Shown here piece after piece: positions 35,072 to 43,329 of a stretch of 64,000 nucleotides of DNA. Below the pieces are notes generated by a model. That model was not told the origin of the DNA and did no database searches. It worked only from the letters and a program-made list of their open reading frames with translations. The stretch covers positions 4,340,001-4,404,000 of the forward strand of contig NZ_CP011131.1 in the NCBI RefSeq assembly GCF_001442805.1, in the 5' to 3' direction. Position numbers and translations under genes: made by a program. Position 1 is the stretch's first letter; every line of letters begins with the position of its first letter. The DNA comes from Lysobacter gummosus (GTDB taxonomy: Bacteria; Pseudomonadota; Gammaproteobacteria; Xanthomonadales; Xanthomonadaceae).

Positions 35072-36454
35072 ATGGCCGCGGCGGACTCCTGGCGCGAACG
35101 CGACCTGAAGGTGCTGTGGCACCCCTGCACGCAGATGCGCGAGCATCCCCACACACTGCCCTTGCTGCCGATCGCCAGCGGCCGCGGGCCCTGGCTGATC
35201 GGCCAGGACGGCAAACGCTATCTGGATGCGATTTCCAGTTGGTGGACGAATATTTTCGGCCACGCCGAGCCGCGCATCGCCCAGGCCATCGCCACCCAGG
35301 CGCTGACGCTGGAGCACGTGATCCTGGCCGGCTGCTCGCACCCGCCCGCGGTGGAGCTGGCCGAGCGCCTGCTCGCGATCGCGCCGCGCCAGGACGGGCG
35401 CTCGCCGCTGAGCAAGGTGTTCTACGCCGACAACGGCTCGGCCGGGGTCGAGGTCGCGCTTAAGATGGCCTTCCACTGGTTCCGCAATCGCGGCGTCGAC
35501 AGCCGGACCAAGTTCATCGCCCTGGAAAACGGCTATCACGGCGAGACCCTGGGCGCGCTCGCGGTCGGCGACATTCCGCTGTACCGGCGCATTTACGCGC
35601 CGCTGCTGGCCGAGTCGATCTTCGCGCCCTCGCCCGACGCCTACCTGTGCGAACCCGGCGAAAGCCCGGCCGACCGCGCGCGCCGGGCCGCGCAGGCTTT
35701 GCGCGAACTGCTCGAACGCCATGCCGATGAAGTCTGCGCGCTGATCCTGGAGCCGCGCGTGCAGTGCGCCGGCGGCATGCGCATGCACGACCCGCTGTAT
35801 CTCAAGCTGGCGCGCGAACTGTGCGACAAGCACGGCGTGTTCTTGATCGCGGACGAAATCGCGGTGGGCTTCGGTCGCACCGGCACCATGTTCGCCAGCG
35901 AGCAATCCGGAGTGATGCCCGATCTGCTGTGCCTGTCCAAGGGCCTGACCGGCGGCGCGCTGCCGCTGGCGGCGGTGCTGACCACGCAGGACATCTACGA
36001 CGGCTTCCTCGACGACTCGCGCGAACGCGCGTTCCTGCATTCGCACAGCTACACCGGCAACCCGCTGGCGTGCGCGGCGGCGTTGGCGAGCCTGAGCATC
36101 TTCCGCGACGACGACGTGATCGCGCGCAACCGCATCACGTCCGAACGCATGCGCCAACTGGCCGCGCCGTTGGCCGATCACGAGCACGTCGCCGACGTGC
36201 GCCAGGCCGGGATGATCGTCGCCTTCGAACTCAGCCGCGGCGGCGACAAGCGCAAGGGCTTCGACCCGGCCCAGCGCATCGGCCTGCGCGCCTACCGCGC
36301 CGCGCTGGAACGCGGCGTGCTGCTGCGGCCGCTGGGCGACATCTTGTACTGGATGCCGCCGTATTCGATCGACGAAGAAGCCTTGCAACTGCTCGCCGCG
36401 ACCACCCGCGCGGCGATCGACCACGCCGTGCAGGAGGCCGACGCATGCGCCTGA
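35072..36454 (+). CDS. bioA: Adenosylmethionine-8-amino-7-oxononanoate aminotransferase BioA
   Basis: PLP enzyme of biotin synthesis that transfers an amino group from S-adenosylmethionine to KAPA, giving DAPA. Family motifs: WHPCTQM near the N-terminus, DAISSWWTNIFGHAEPRI, VFYADNGSAGVEVALKMA (PLP phosphate), ENGYHGETLGAL, LILEPRVQCAGGM, LIADEIAVGFGRTG (the PLP aspartate) and LCLSKGLTGGALPLA with the Schiff-base lysine. The start at 35072 (MAAADSWRERD) is chosen for family length; in-frame ATGs at 35054 and 35027 exist. The end overlaps rsmE by 10 bases. No other biotin genes are in the window. Confidence 0.95.
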   Translation: MAAADSWRERDLKVLWHPCTQMREHPHTLPLLPIASGRGPWLIGQDGKRYLDAISSWWTNIFGHAEPRIAQAIATQALTLEHVILAGCSHPPAVELAERLLAIAPRQDGRSPLSKVFYADNGSAGVEVALKMAFHWFRNRGVDSRTKFIALENGYHGETLGALAVGDIPLYRRIYAPLLAESIFAPSPDAYLCEPGESPADRARRAAQALRELLERHADEVCALILEPRVQCAGGMRMHDPLYLKLARELCDKHGVFLIADEIAVGFGRTGTMFASEQSGVMPDLLCLSKGLTGGALPLAAVLTTQDIYDGFLDDSRERAFLHSHSYTGNPLACAAALASLSIFRDDDVIARNRITSERMRQLAAPLADHEHVADVRQAGMIVAFELSRGGDKRKGFDPAQRIGLRAYRAALERGVLLRPLGDILYWMPPYSIDEEALQLLAATTRAAIDHAVQEADACA

Positions 36455-37182
36455 CCCGAGTCCATGTCGATGCGCAGCTGGCGCCCGGCAGCGAAGTCGT
36501 CTTGCCGGAAGGCCCGGCCACTCACCTGGCGCGGGTGTTGCGGCACGAAGTCGGCGACGCCTGCGTGCTGTTCAACGGCGACGGCCGCGACTACCACGGC
36601 CAGATCAGCGCGCTGGGCAAGCGCGAAGTGCGGGTGCGGATCGACTCCGCGCACCAGATCGAACGCGAATCGCCGCTGCGCCTGCATCTGCTCCAGGGCG
36701 TGGCGCGCGGCGAAAAGATGGACCTGATCCTGCAGAAGGCCACCGAACTCGGCGTGAGCGCGGTGCTGCCGCTGTGGTCGCAGCGCAGCGAGGTCAAGCT
36801 CGACGAAGCGCGCGCGGAAAAACGCCTGGCGCACTGGCGCAGCGTGGTCGCCTCGGCTTGCGAACAAAGCGGCCGCGCCTGCCTGCCCGAGGTCGCCGCG
36901 CCGCGTTCGCTGGCGGCGGTGCTGGCGGCGTTGCCGGCCGGCGGGGCGCGCTTGATCCTCGATCCGGACGGCGAGTTGGCGTTCGCCACGCTCGCGCTCG
37001 CCTTTGATGCGCCGGTGCTGCTGGCGATCGGCCCGGAAGGCGGATGGTCCCCGCTCGACCGTCAGCAACTGCGCGATGCCGGTTTCCAGGGATTGCGGCT
37101 GGGCCCGCGCATCCTGCGCACCGAAACCGCCGGGCTGGCGGCGATCGCCGCGTTGCAGGCGCGCTTCGGCGATCTGGCCTGA
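36445..37182 (+). CDS. rsmE: 16S rRNA (uracil1498-N3)-methyltransferase RsmE
   Basis: Methylates U1498 of 16S rRNA in the assembled small subunit. The 245-residue protein has the N-terminal PUA-like domain (VLPEGPATHLARVLRHEVGD) and the SPOUT knot with the RsmE hallmarks GVARGEKMDLILQKATELGV, LPLWSQRS, SACEQSGRACLPEV, LAIGPEGGWS and LGPRILRTETAGLAAIAALQ. The start at 36445 lies inside the bioA end and has CAGGAGG upstream. Linkage of bioA and rsmE is usual in this bacterial family. Confidence 0.97.
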   Translation: MRLTRVHVDAQLAPGSEVVLPEGPATHLARVLRHEVGDACVLFNGDGRDYHGQISALGKREVRVRIDSAHQIERESPLRLHLLQGVARGEKMDLILQKATELGVSAVLPLWSQRSEVKLDEARAEKRLAHWRSVVASACEQSGRACLPEVAAPRSLAAVLAALPAGGARLILDPDGELAFATLALAFDAPVLLAIGPEGGWSPLDRQQLRDAGFQGLRLGPRILRTETAGLAAIAALQARFGDLA

Positions 37183-37225
37183 ATCGCCGCGGCGATCGCG
37201 GCGGCTCCGCGATCGCCGGACAGGT

Positions 37226-39931
37226 TCACCGCTGCGTCCAGCGCATCCGCAACTCGGTCGATTTTCCCGCCACCGTCGCCAGCGCCATGCGCGCGCCCAG
37301 GCCGCGGATGCGCTCCATCACCGCCGGCAGGCCCATGCCCAGGCCGCTGTCGCCTTCGCTGCTGGCGGCGGTGGTCACGCCGGGCTCGAAGATTTTCAGG
37401 ATCGCGTCGCGCTCGCTCATGCGGCTGACCGCGTCGATGCGATAGCGGCCCTCGCGCAGCAGCGCCGCGCGCAGGCGCACCAGGTTGATGCCGCGGCCGT
37501 CGTCGCGCACGACGAACTGCCACGCCGATTCCTCGCGGCTCAGCACCAGCCGCACCACGCCGACCGGGTCCTTGCCGACCCGGCGACGCATCGACATCGA
37601 TTCGATCCCGTGCGTGACCGCATTGGCGACCAGTTCCTTGCCGACATCGCGCAGGACCGCGATCGCCGGCTCGGGCAATTGTTCGAACAGATCCAGCACC
37701 GCCTCGACCCGCACCGACTTGCTCTGCTGCCCGGCCAGTTGCCGTGCGTGCGCGGCCCAATCGGCGAATGCCGCCTTCGACGGCGACAGCACCGTGTCGC
37801 CGCCGGACAACGCCAGCAGCGGCACCAGTGCGAAGGCTTCTTCGGCGCCGTTGTCGAAGGCGGTGGAGGCGGTGGTCCTGACTAGATCGTCCGCGGTCGG
37901 CTCCGCCGGCGTGGAGTCGGGATCGATGGTCAGCTCGATGTCGGCTTGCGTCGCTGCGTCGATATCGTGGCTGGCGAATGACGGAGTCGTCGCAGTCGAA
38001 GCGTTGGCGTCCGTCGCGTTGCTCGTTGTTTCGACGACGGCTTTGCTCGACGCATTGGTTATCGCAGCGGCGGGCATGGGCGGGTCGGCGGGTTCCGAGG
38101 GCGACGTCCCGGTGGACGGCGTGGCTGCCGGAGTAATTCCGACGTAGGTTTCCGCGAGCGCCTGTGCCGGTGCGGTTCGCGATGCGTAAGGCAGAGCCGA
38201 AGCATGGTTCGCAGGTGTCCGCGCGCCGACTTCGGCCGCTCCACCGGACGCGGCGAGCGGGTTCGTCAACGGCAGCGACGGACTGGATCCCAGAACGAGA
38301 GGCGGCTGCGATTCGATCTTCGGCGACGCTGCCGCGGGCGTTGGCGACAGTTGCGGCGGCTGCCCGGGTTGCGCGGTCTGCACCGGCCGCGTGGGCAAGC
38401 CTGAGCGCACAAGCGGCGGTTGCGGCGATGGCGCGGGCGATGCCGACTGCGGCGGCTGCGGCGGCTCGGAGCCGCTCACCCGCGCGGGGATACGCGACTG
38501 CATGCGCTCAAGAAACGCCGCCGCGCGCTCCGGGCCGCCCGCGATGGCCGCCGCGCTGCCGCCGATCGAGATCTGGCCCGTGAGTCGGCCATGAGCCGGG
38601 TCGTGGTGCGATCCGGCGTGGGATGCCGACGCAGATGCCGATGCCGGAGGCTGCGCGGAGCCGGCGGCGGCCAACTCATCGGATGCGCGTGCGGTCGCCG
38701 TATCGATCGACGCCTGCGCGAGCGTCGCCATGGCGGCTTGCGGCGCGGTCGCCGGCGCCGCTTGCGCGAAGGCCGGTCCGGTCACCGCTGCCTGCGTCGG
38801 CTCGACCGACAATGGCGCAAGCTCGCTCGCAACCACGGCCGCCGACAGCGGCGCAGCCGCCGCCCTGCCGTCGATCTGGACCAGCAACTCGCGCATCGTG
38901 CCGATGCGCTCGCCCAGATACTCCACCTCCGCGCCGAGCCGGCGCGCATCCTCATGGCCGAACTCGGGCCGATGGCTCAGCTCGACCAGATCCAGCTCGA
39001 AGCAATGCGCCGGCGTTTCGATCAGGTCCAGATCGATCTCGCCGGCCTCGCTCTTGAGCAATTGCGCATCGGCGATCAGCGCGCGATACGAGGCTAACCG
39101 CTCGTCCATGTCCGCGGCCATGCACAGACGCTGCAACCGCACGCGCATGCGCTCCACGGCCGCGTCGCCGTGATTCAGGCAGGCGTGAATGCGCGCGCTG
39201 TCGTGGCCCAAGGCGCGCACCAGGCCTTCGAGTTGCGCGCGCAGGCGCAGTTTGGCGCCGGCCAGTTCCTTGCCCAGGCGCAGGCGCTCGCCGATGTCGC
39301 TGACGCTCACCAGCAGATACTGCGCCGCGCCATCGCGCTCGACCCGCTCGAAGCGGAACCCCACCTGCGCCTGCCGCGAAGGCGGCCCGGCGAAGACCAC
39401 CTCGGCCAGCGGGTTGCGCGCGGCGATGCGGCGATCGCGCGCGCGTTCGGCGAACAACAGCTTGAGGTAGCCGCGCGTCGCCTCCAGGGTATCGTCGGCG
39501 AGCATCGGCCGCAGCACTTCGATCAGGTCCATGCCCGGCCACAGCTTGCGCTGCAGCACCTGCAGCAACGCCGGCGAGACCGGATCGCGGATGATGAAGT
39601 TCGAATCGATCAGGAACAGCCCGTCCGGCACCGCGCGCAACGCGTCCTCGGTGAACTCGCGCCACGCCGCCTGCTCGCGCTCGTGCGCGTACAGGCGCCG
39701 CAGCGGTCCCAGAATCAGATACGCCACCGCCGCCAGCAGCGACAGTCCGGCGCCGATCACCATCATCCGCGGGCCGTCGCCGACGATCCCGAACAGCCCG
39801 GCGCTTTCCGCGTCCCTCGCGATCAAGCCCGCCGCCGCCCCGGCCATCACCGCGGCGCAGACCGCGATCGCGGCGACCGCGCCGAACAACCGTGCATACC
39901 GCATGCGGACGCCTTTCACCGTATCGGACAT
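37226..39931 (-). CDS. CheA-like membrane protein with degenerate HPt (His to Gln)
   Basis: A 901-residue paralogue of the CheA-like kinase at 41088-43253. In order: two membrane helices (about 15-37 and 55-75), a PAS-like segment (FTEDALRAVPDGLFLIDSNF, WPGMDLIEVLRPMLADDTLE), a helical connector, and a degenerate HPt region in which DVHSLKSEA of the paralogue is DAQLLKSEA here, so the phosphoacceptor histidine is Gln290. About 360 Pro/Ala/Ser/Thr-rich disordered residues follow, then a CheA-type ATPase domain with N-box ELVANAVTHGIE, D-box VVRDDGRGINL and G-box GDSGLGMGLPAV intact. It may phosphorylate another protein's HPt or act as a scaffold. The start at 39931 has an AGGAGCGGGAG Shine-Dalgarno. 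It ends the cluster that begins with the porin gene. Confidence 0.85.
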   Translation of the reverse strand: MSDTVKGVRMRYARLFGAVAAIAVCAAVMAGAAAGLIARDAESAGLFGIVGDGPRMMVIGAGLSLLAAVAYLILGPLRRLYAHEREQAAWREFTEDALRAVPDGLFLIDSNFIIRDPVSPALLQVLQRKLWPGMDLIEVLRPMLADDTLEATRGYLKLLFAERARDRRIAARNPLAEVVFAGPPSRQAQVGFRFERVERDGAAQYLLVSVSDIGERLRLGKELAGAKLRLRAQLEGLVRALGHDSARIHACLNHGDAAVERMRVRLQRLCMAADMDERLASYRALIADAQLLKSEAGEIDLDLIETPAHCFELDLVELSHRPEFGHEDARRLGAEVEYLGERIGTMRELLVQIDGRAAAAPLSAAVVASELAPLSVEPTQAAVTGPAFAQAAPATAPQAAMATLAQASIDTATARASDELAAAGSAQPPASASASASHAGSHHDPAHGRLTGQISIGGSAAAIAGGPERAAAFLERMQSRIPARVSGSEPPQPPQSASPAPSPQPPLVRSGLPTRPVQTAQPGQPPQLSPTPAAASPKIESQPPLVLGSSPSLPLTNPLAASGGAAEVGARTPANHASALPYASRTAPAQALAETYVGITPAATPSTGTSPSEPADPPMPAAAITNASSKAVVETTSNATDANASTATTPSFASHDIDAATQADIELTIDPDSTPAEPTADDLVRTTASTAFDNGAEEAFALVPLLALSGGDTVLSPSKAAFADWAAHARQLAGQQSKSVRVEAVLDLFEQLPEPAIAVLRDVGKELVANAVTHGIESMSMRRRVGKDPVGVVRLVLSREESAWQFVVRDDGRGINLVRLRAALLREGRYRIDAVSRMSERDAILKIFEPGVTTAASSEGDSGLGMGLPAVMERIRGLGARMALATVAGKSTELRMRWTQR

Positions 39932-40245
39932 CTCCCGCTCCTGCCTGCGCGATCGAGAACCTGAAGCCACCGACGCACCGATCAGACGATCGCCTGACCT
40001 GGCACGCCTCGCCCTTGCGCACTCCTCGCCTGCGTTCGCCGCGTCCCCAGTGGCGAATCGCGTGTCGCCCGCACCTGTTCGCTTGCAACGCGCCTTGCCC
40101 TGGTTCCGATCAAGATCACGAAGGACGGCCCCGCCCCGCGGAATACGGACCACCGCGGCACCGATGGTTCAAGGGGGGTATCGGCGCCGCGGCGACGCTC
40201 CCACGCGGCCGGGGCCGCCTTCGCGAAGCTTTCGTCCATGCCGGC
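39932..40245. other. 314-base gap between the CheX-like gene and the CheA paralogue
   Basis: A minus-strand frame of 85 codons (39982-40239) begins 7 bases after the CheX-like stop, but its composition (many Arg, Ala and Gly, no hydrophobic core) and the absence of a Shine-Dalgarno make it an unlikely gene. No repeat or terminator was seen. The gap may hold a promoter for the degenerate CheA paralogue. Confidence 0.4.
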
Positions 40246-40707
40246 TCAGTCCAGGCGTTCGATATCGACCACCAGCGAGGCGCTATAGGTTTTCCAACTC
40301 ACCATGATCACGTACGGCCGCTTGCGCGATCCGGAGTGGCCGATCGCGCCGGCCGCGGTCTTGGGCACGGAAATCTCCATCTCGCCGCCGAAGTGCTTGC
40401 GCGCGTTGCCGGCCAGGGTGTTGGCCAACTCGCCGACGGTGTCGCGCAGGTTGGCGTCGGACTGATCGCTTTCGTTGAGCGCCAGCAACAGGTGGCGGAT
40501 CATCGCGCGCGGCGCCGATACCGTGATGGTGCCGCGGAACTGTCCGCTGATCGCGATCTGGCCGCTGTAGTCGTATACCGGCACGGTCCCGCTGTTGTCG
40601 TCGAGGAACGCGCCGCGCACCACCGCGGCCTCCTGGGTGAGTTGGTTGAAATAGTTCGTCACCGCGTCGATGAAGACCTTGATTTCGGTTTCGTTGAGGT
40701 CGCTCAT
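40246..40707 (-). CDS. CheX-like phosphatase-family protein
   Basis: A 153-residue CheX-type protein; CheX enzymes dephosphorylate CheY-P. It shows the family layout: helix with ETEIKVFIDAVTNYFNQL, strand pair IAISGQFRGTITVSAP, helix MIRHLLLALNES, and the active helix with the E-x-x-N motif in DTVGELANTLAGNARKHFGG, i.e. Glu and Asn that position water on the receiver's aspartyl phosphate. Both catalytic residues are present. Its ATG overlaps the TAA of the CheY-like gene by one base, so enzyme and target are made together. Confidence 0.9.
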   Translation of the reverse strand: MSDLNETEIKVFIDAVTNYFNQLTQEAAVVRGAFLDDNSGTVPVYDYSGQIAISGQFRGTITVSAPRAMIRHLLLALNESDQSDANLRDTVGELANTLAGNARKHFGGEMEISVPKTAAGAIGHSGSRKRPYVIMVSWKTYSASLVVDIERLD

Positions 40708-41081
40708 TACGGCAGCATCTCCAGTAAGGCCCCGACCAGTTGGTCGTCGGTGAACGGTTTGTAGAGAAATCCGCGCGCGCCTTTCTTGAGCGCGCTGATC
40801 GCGGTGGTCTTGTCGCTGAGCGCCGACACGACCAGGATGTTCACGTTGTCGTCGATGGCGACCATCTGCTCGGTGCATTCCACGCCGCCGATTTCCGGCA
40901 TGGTCAGATCCATCGTCACCACGTCCGGGCGATAGCGCACGAACATGTTCAAGGCCTCCGCGCCGTTGTGCGCCTGGGCGACGATCTCCAATCCGGGCAA
41001 GCGGGTATCGCCGGCCAGACGCGCGATGCGCTGGCGGATCACATTGGAATCGTCGACGATCAAAAGCTTCATCATGATCAA
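40707..41081 (-). CDS. CheY-like single-domain response regulator
   Basis: A 124-residue receiver with no output domain. Acidic pair at Asp10-Asp11 (IVDDSNV), phosphoacceptor Asp58 (VVTMDLTMPEIGG), the switch Ser/Thr in LVVSALSD and conserved lysine in FLYKPFTDDQL. It follows the CheA-like kinase by 6 bases and overlaps the CheX-like gene. Its output partner is not evident; it could act on a porin-related or surface function, since the cluster begins with a porin. A start 3 codons later (MKLLIVDD) is equally possible. Confidence 0.93.
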   Translation of the reverse strand: MIMMKLLIVDDSNVIRQRIARLAGDTRLPGLEIVAQAHNGAEALNMFVRYRPDVVTMDLTMPEIGGVECTEQMVAIDDNVNILVVSALSDKTTAISALKKGARGFLYKPFTDDQLVGALLEMLP

Positions 41082-41087
41082 GGCCCG

Positions 41088-43253
41088 TCAGAAAGTGAGT
41101 TGGAACTCGCCAGGATCGGCTTGCGCGCCGGCCGGCGCCGCGTCGGCCGCCGGCTTGATCTCCGCGACCGGCAGGCGGATGCGGAACTCGGTGTAGGCGC
41201 CGACCTTGGTCGCCATCGAGATCGTTCCCGACATCGCCCGCACCTGCTTCATCACCAGATCCATGCCGACGCCGTGGCCGGCATCGCGGTCGCTGTTCTG
41301 GCTGGCGGTGGACACGCCCGGCTCGAAGATTTTCATGATCACGTCGCGGTCGCTCAGCGCCGAAAGCCGCTCGGCCGAGTACAGCCCGGTTGCCGCCAGC
41401 GCCTCGCGCACGCGCCGGGCGTCGATGCCGCGGCCGTCGTCGCGCACCACCAGTTCGATCTGGCGCGTGCCCAGGTCCTCGCTGCGGAAGCTGACCATGC
41501 CGGCCGGCGGTTTCGACGCCGCGCGGCGTTCGTCCATGGTCTCGATGCCGTGCACCACCGCGTTGCGCAGCAGTTGCAGGCCGATCGTGCGCAAGGCGTT
41601 CAAGGCTTCGCCGGGCACGCGGTCGAAGGCCTGCAACTGCATGTCCAACTGGACCTGCTTGCCCTGCTCGCGGGCGATGCGTTCGGCCAGGGTGTTCCAG
41701 CCTTCGACCGCGCGCTGCGACGGCGAGGCCGCGCTCTTGGCCGCGCCCGCGTCGCGGCCGCCGCCGATGCGGTCGAGGAAATCGCGGATGGTGGCGACGC
41801 ATTCGAACATGTCGTCCAGATGCACGGTCATCTTGACCATGTCGGCGCCCTCGATGCTGCCGCGATCGCGCAGCCCGATCAGATCGGCTTCGAAGGTATG
41901 CGCCAGCGCCTCGATCATCTCCAGGCCCAGCGCCGCCGCTTCGCTCTTGAGCGAATGCACGTCGCGGAAGATCGCGTTGACCAATTCGCCGTAGTCGGTG
42001 CCGGTGCGGCGCGCGGCGGCCTGGCGCAGATCGTCGTTGACGCGTTCGAGCACCACGCCGATGCGATGCAGGAACAGGCGCACCTCGCTCGACTCGCGGC
42101 TGAGCACGCGCAGCAGGCCTTCCATTTCCTCGCGGGTGCGGGTCTTGGCGGCGGCGATTTCCTGCGTCAGGCGCACGCGCTCGGTCGCATCCGACACCGT
42201 CACCAGCAGGTAGACCGTGTCCTCGCTTTCCTGCACGCGGTTGAACTGGAAGTTGAGGTAGCGCGACTGCGGCTGGCCGCGTCCGTCGCTGCCGCCGGCC
42301 ACCGGCACTTCCGACAGCGGGTTGAGGCTGGCGACGAGGTTTTCCTTCACCCGTTTGCCGAACAGCAAACCCAGATAGTCGCGCGTGGCCTCCAGCGTCT
42401 GCGCCGCGACCATCGGCCGCAGCACTTCGATCAGGTTCATGCCCGGCTCGACCTTGCGCTGCATGATCTGCGGCAGCGAGTGCGACATCTGCTGACCGAC
42501 GGTGAAGTCGCCGGTCACCAGGAACAGGCCTTCCTTCACCGTCGCCAGGATGTCGTCGGTCTGCTTGCGCGACTGGGTGACGGCGCGGTCGCCGGCCAGC
42601 AGGCGGCGGAACGCGACCAGCGCGGTGAACAGGAAGTTCAGCATGATCAGGGCAGCGCCGATGGTCTGCGCCTGGGTCAGGCGGCGGTTGGCCTGTTCGG
42701 TGATCGCCTGGGAACCGGCGACCAGCTTGTTGAACAGTTCGAACAGCTCGCTGTTGCTGGCGCGGCCGTATTGAATCGCCGAGGCCAGTTCGGCCGGGTC
42801 CGGACTCGGCCCGGCCAACACCGCCGTGATCCGCGTTTCGTACGGGCCCCACAGCTTGGCGAGCTGGGCGTCGGTCTGGATCATCTCCGGCGAAGCCAGG
42901 GCGATGTCGAAGGCCACCGCGCTGCTGTCGCCCGGCAAGCGGCCGCCGGTGCGGAACAGCTTGATCGTGTTGCTGACCTGCTCCGAGCGCTTGCGCAAGG
43001 TTTCGCGCAGATCGGCCGAAACCGGCTTGCCGTTCTTGATGTCCTGATCCATTTCCAGCATCGAACGCAGCACGATCTGCGAAGCGCTTCGCGCCGCGCC
43101 GCTCAAGTCGCGGGCCTGGGTGCCTTGCGCGATCTGTCCCGACAGCAGAAGGCTGGCGGCGATCAACGCGCCGGAGATGAGCAGGAACAGGCTCACCGCC
43201 ACGATCAGAATGTAATAGCGCTTCCAGAAGCTGCTGCTCTTGGCCTGTTGCAT
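41088..43253 (-). CDS. Membrane-bound CheA-like histidine kinase with PAS and HPt
   Basis: A 721-residue kinase combining a membrane sensor with a CheA-type core. Order: membrane helix (about 13-35), periplasmic helical sensor region (to about 197), second helix (about 198-220), PAS-like domain (about 230-360), coiled connector, an HPt domain with His433 (IFRDVHSLKSEAAALGLEMI), and a CheA-type ATPase (N-box QLLRNAVVHGIE with Asn564, D-box LVVRDDGRGID, FEPGVSTA, G-box GHGVGMDLVM). There is no CheW/P5 domain, no receiver and no HisKA dimer domain, so it is neither a classical chemotaxis CheA nor an ordinary sensor. It is followed by CheY- and CheX-like genes. AAGCCACC precedes the ATG. Confidence 0.92.
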   Translation of the reverse strand: MQQAKSSSFWKRYYILIVAVSLFLLISGALIAASLLLSGQIAQGTQARDLSGAARSASQIVLRSMLEMDQDIKNGKPVSADLRETLRKRSEQVSNTIKLFRTGGRLPGDSSAVAFDIALASPEMIQTDAQLAKLWGPYETRITAVLAGPSPDPAELASAIQYGRASNSELFELFNKLVAGSQAITEQANRRLTQAQTIGAALIMLNFLFTALVAFRRLLAGDRAVTQSRKQTDDILATVKEGLFLVTGDFTVGQQMSHSLPQIMQRKVEPGMNLIEVLRPMVAAQTLEATRDYLGLLFGKRVKENLVASLNPLSEVPVAGGSDGRGQPQSRYLNFQFNRVQESEDTVYLLVTVSDATERVRLTQEIAAAKTRTREEMEGLLRVLSRESSEVRLFLHRIGVVLERVNDDLRQAAARRTGTDYGELVNAIFRDVHSLKSEAAALGLEMIEALAHTFEADLIGLRDRGSIEGADMVKMTVHLDDMFECVATIRDFLDRIGGGRDAGAAKSAASPSQRAVEGWNTLAERIAREQGKQVQLDMQLQAFDRVPGEALNALRTIGLQLLRNAVVHGIETMDERRAASKPPAGMVSFRSEDLGTRQIELVVRDDGRGIDARRVREALAATGLYSAERLSALSDRDVIMKIFEPGVSTASQNSDRDAGHGVGMDLVMKQVRAMSGTISMATKVGAYTEFRIRLPVAEIKPAADAAPAGAQADPGEFQLTF

Positions 43254-43329
43254 GGTGGCTTCCCCCTGTGGACTTGGCTGGAACGCGCCGGCCGGTCGGA
43301 CCCGACCGGCCGTGCTCGCGCGATCGGGC

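Noticed and set aside
39982..40239. 85-codon frame just after the CheX-like gene
   Set aside because: Close to the preceding stop, but Arg/Ala-rich without hydrophobic pattern or Shine-Dalgarno; noted only as gap content.
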